A stretch of DNA of 64,000 nucleotides from Methanobacterium sp. UBA375 (GTDB taxonomy: Archaea > Methanobacteriota > Methanobacteria > Methanobacteriales > Methanobacteriaceae): the NCBI GenBank assembly GCA_002495625.1, contig DAGC01000004.1:57870-121869 (forward strand), written 5' to 3'. How positions within the stretch are numbered: the stretch's first letter is position 1; the number at the start of each line of letters is the position of its first letter. The notes beneath the pieces are model-generated. The model did not search any database and was not told the DNA's origin. It saw only the letters and a program-made list of their open reading frames with translations. The translations under genes were made by a program, and so were the position numbers. This document shows, in pieces, positions 62,133-64,000 of this stretch.

Positions 62133-63505
62133 AAATCTACAGCACCATGAGCAGGAAAAAGGAAACATTCAAGCCCATGCAGGGAAACCGGGTTAAGTTA
62201 TTCGTCTGCGGACCTACCGTCTATGATGATTCACACATAGGTCACGCCAGGACTTACATATCCTTCGATATAATTGCCCGTTATCTACAATATAGGGGAT
62301 ACAGTGTATTTTATCTCCAGAATATCACCGACATCGATGATAAAATCATAAACCGAGCATCCGAGCTTGGCGTCGCACCCTTAGATCTGGCACGGAAGTT
62401 TGAGAAGAGATACCTGGAAGATATGCGGGCTCTAGGTGTGGATCACGTGAATTTACATGCCCGGGCCACCGAACACATACCCGAGATCATAGCTCAAATT
62501 GAAACCTTAATAGAAAAGGGTTTCGCCTATGAGACGGATACAGGTGTTTACTTCGATGAATCGAAGTTTCCAGATTTCGGGAAACTTTCCCGCCGCAACA
62601 TCCAGGATTTAAACATCCACCGGGTGAACCCGGACAACACAAAAAGGAATCCTGGAGATTTCGCCCTGTGGAAAAAGAGGGATGAAGAACCATTTTGGGA
62701 TTCTCCCTGGGGAAATGGTAGGCCAGGATGGCACATAGAGGACACCGCCATCACCGAGGAATATCTGGGACAGCAATACGATATCCACGGCGGAGGCTTA
62801 GACCTGATTTTCCCCCACCACGAGGCGGAAATCGCCCAGATGGAATCAGTTTCCGGAAAAGCACCCATGGTCCGCTACTGGATGCACACCGGCTTTTTAA
62901 ATGTCCAGGGAGAGAAGATGTCCAAATCACTGGGTAACTTCATCACCATCCAGGATATGCTCGAAAAACACGACCCGGAAACCTTCCGCTTCTTCGTACT
63001 ATCCACCCACTATCGCAGCCCCATCGACTTCAGTGAAACTGCACTGGAACAGTCTAAAAACAGCTTAGAAAGGATATATAAACTGATAGAAACCATCGAT
63101 GAGGCATTAGAATCCGATATACCTCAATCCAATGATAACGACGCTGATTTAAACGACAAACTAACTGAAATTAAAAAACAATTCATAGGGGCTATGGACA
63201 ACGATTTTAATACACCAAAAGCACTATCTGTTGTTTTCAATTACATAAGAGATGTAAACCGGGAATTAGATGAGGCTAACATATCTAAATCCATTTTAAT
63301 AGGAATTAAAAACTTTTTAATGGAATTTGGGGCTGTTATAGGTATTGATTTTAAGAGGAGGATCTGTGCTGATGATAAAACCAGAGACCTCCTGGAAGTT
63401 ATAGTGGAAGTCAGGGAAAAACTCAGGGAAAAGAAGGACTGGGAACTATCTGATCACATAAGGAGCAAATTAAAGGAATTAGATTTCATTCTAGAAGATA
63501 AATAA
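62126..63505 (+). CDS. cysS: Cysteinyl-tRNA synthetase
   Basis: 459 residues, class I. MLKIYSTMSRKKETFKPMQG is the standard start, CGPTVYDDSHIGHARTY has a Zn cysteine and the HIGH motif, and KMSKSLGNF is the KMSKS loop. It charges tRNA-Cys directly with cysteine, so this organism does not depend only on the SepRS/SepCysS route. ATG 62126 is chosen by homology; an in-frame GTG at 62114 lies in the duplicated leader. The C-terminal helical domain (about 340-459) is complete. Confidence 0.96.
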   Translation: MLKIYSTMSRKKETFKPMQGNRVKLFVCGPTVYDDSHIGHARTYISFDIIARYLQYRGYSVFYLQNITDIDDKIINRASELGVAPLDLARKFEKRYLEDMRALGVDHVNLHARATEHIPEIIAQIETLIEKGFAYETDTGVYFDESKFPDFGKLSRRNIQDLNIHRVNPDNTKRNPGDFALWKKRDEEPFWDSPWGNGRPGWHIEDTAITEEYLGQQYDIHGGGLDLIFPHHEAEIAQMESVSGKAPMVRYWMHTGFLNVQGEKMSKSLGNFITIQDMLEKHDPETFRFFVLSTHYRSPIDFSETALEQSKNSLERIYKLIETIDEALESDIPQSNDNDADLNDKLTEIKKQFIGAMDNDFNTPKALSVVFNYIRDVNRELDEANISKSILIGIKNFLMEFGAVIGIDFKRRICADDKTRDLLEVIVEVREKLREKKDWELSDHIRSKLKELDFILEDK

Positions 63506-63682
63506 CTCTCATAACCTAAAATCACTCCAATTTAATTTTATTAACCATAGGTTACTTTATTAATCAGGAGTGACAAAAATATATAAACAACCAAAACCAT
63601 TGTAATAAAATATCAAAACAATTGCAAACCATAGATTGTAAAACCAAGATAAAAAAGAACCACAGTTTTTAAGTGAAAATCC

Positions 63683-64000
63683 ATGATTTACGACGTAATA
63701 GTTATTGGTACCGGTGCTGGAGGTTCCACAGCCGCACGTGAACTTTCAAAGGAAGGATTGAATGTCCTGATACTGGAGAAGGGACGATCATATAAAGCAG
63801 GAACAGCAACCAAACACATAACCACAACCAACATCGATTTAAAACCAGATGAACTGGATATTAACAAGGTATCAAGGAATAAGAAGATAAAAATCAATCC
63901 AGATTACGATTTCTTTAATTATCCTTCTGAATTACTGCACGTTGAAGGTTTAGGTGGCACCACAACCGTATCCCTGGCCAACGCCTGCTATTCCTGCAGT
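63683..64000 (+). CDS. FAD-dependent GMC-type oxidoreductase (5' part)
   Basis: The first 106 codons are in the window and the gene runs off the end. VIVIGTGAGGSTAARELSKEGLNVLILEKG is the FAD-binding Rossmann motif, and LHVEGLGGTTTVSLANACYSC is the second FAD-contact region of glucose-methanol-choline-type oxidoreductases. The substrate is unknown. The start ATG 63683 follows AAGTGAAA. The 177-base gap before it holds a partial AACAATTG half-site near 63617. Confidence 0.8.
   Translation, partial: MIYDVIVIGTGAGGSTAARELSKEGLNVLILEKGRSYKAGTATKHITTTNIDLKPDELDINKVSRNKKIKINPDYDFFNYPSELLHVEGLGGTTTVSLANACYSCS

Noticed and set aside
63611..63630. AAAACAATTGCAA before the FAD-dependent oxidoreductase
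   Set aside because: The left arm fits, but the right arm does not; it was not counted as a member of the sulfur-type element set.

Overview
The window is a piece of an archaeal chromosome from a hydrogenotrophic methanogen of the order Methanobacteriales, most likely Methanobacterium or a close relative. The evidence is a complete energy-converting hydrogenase A (eha) operon with an associated formyltransferase-like gene, a CfbC-type NifH homologue of coenzyme F430 synthesis, archaeal LSm and L37e genes, TATA-type promoters, GGTGAT-type ribosome binding sites, frequent TTG starts and small lineage-specific membrane proteins (DUF5518, DUF2206, DUF371, DUF2769). The DNA is A+T-rich and there is no sign of phage, insertion sequences or CRISPR.

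Layout. (1) 1-8.9 kb: housekeeping genes: PUA RNA-binding protein, LSm, L37e, a Toprim protein, purF, a U32 peptidase, a CBS protein next to cfbC, a GIY-YIG-like protein, DUF371 and tRNA-Leu(GAG). (2) 9.1-11.9 kb: a TrmB-family regulator and a YhgE/Pip-like membrane protein that share an inverted-repeat operator, then a DUF167 protein. (3) 11.9-33.5 kb: a surface-polysaccharide or glycoprotein-glycan cluster: dTDP-rhamnose genes (rfbBCDA), galU, ten glycosyltransferases of the GT2 and GT4 types, a DUF2206 multi-pass membrane protein, a flippase, a sugar epimerase and a DUF1616-like membrane protein. (4) 33.8-48.6 kb: ehaA to ehaQ in canonical order, followed in the same direction by an HAD-like protein, a second formyltransferase homologue, a PfkB kinase, a further polyferredoxin and a CBS protein. 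(5) 48.7-63.5 kb: a concentration of sulfur-related genes: a cystathionine gamma-synthase/lyase-type enzyme with an unusual radical SAM partner, thiI, thi4, a MOSC protein, pdxS, nifU, nifS, metX with CBS domains, metY, tRNA-Cys and cysS. The window ends inside an FAD-dependent oxidoreductase.

The most interesting pattern is in region 5. The palindrome TAACAATTGTTA, or its core ACAATTGT, lies in the promoter region of five transcription units: the metB-like/radical SAM pair, thiI, thi4, metY and tRNA-Cys/cysS. In most cases it directly abuts a TATA-like sequence. This looks like a local sulfur/cysteine regulon with an unidentified regulator, and it would include the uncharacterised radical SAM protein. 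A second regulatory system is visible at 9.1-10.1 kb, where three copies of a 7-8-7 inverted repeat sit at the promoters of the TrmB gene and its YhgE-like neighbour.

Other points of note: two genes (the PUA protein and ehaQ) have ribosome binding sites that fit an ATT start better than the nearest ordinary start; several short imperfect direct repeats of roughly 30 bp occur between or at the edges of genes; and the GT2 paralogues have almost identical 5' ends. All functional calls rest on reading the translations and on remembered family features; no database search was made.
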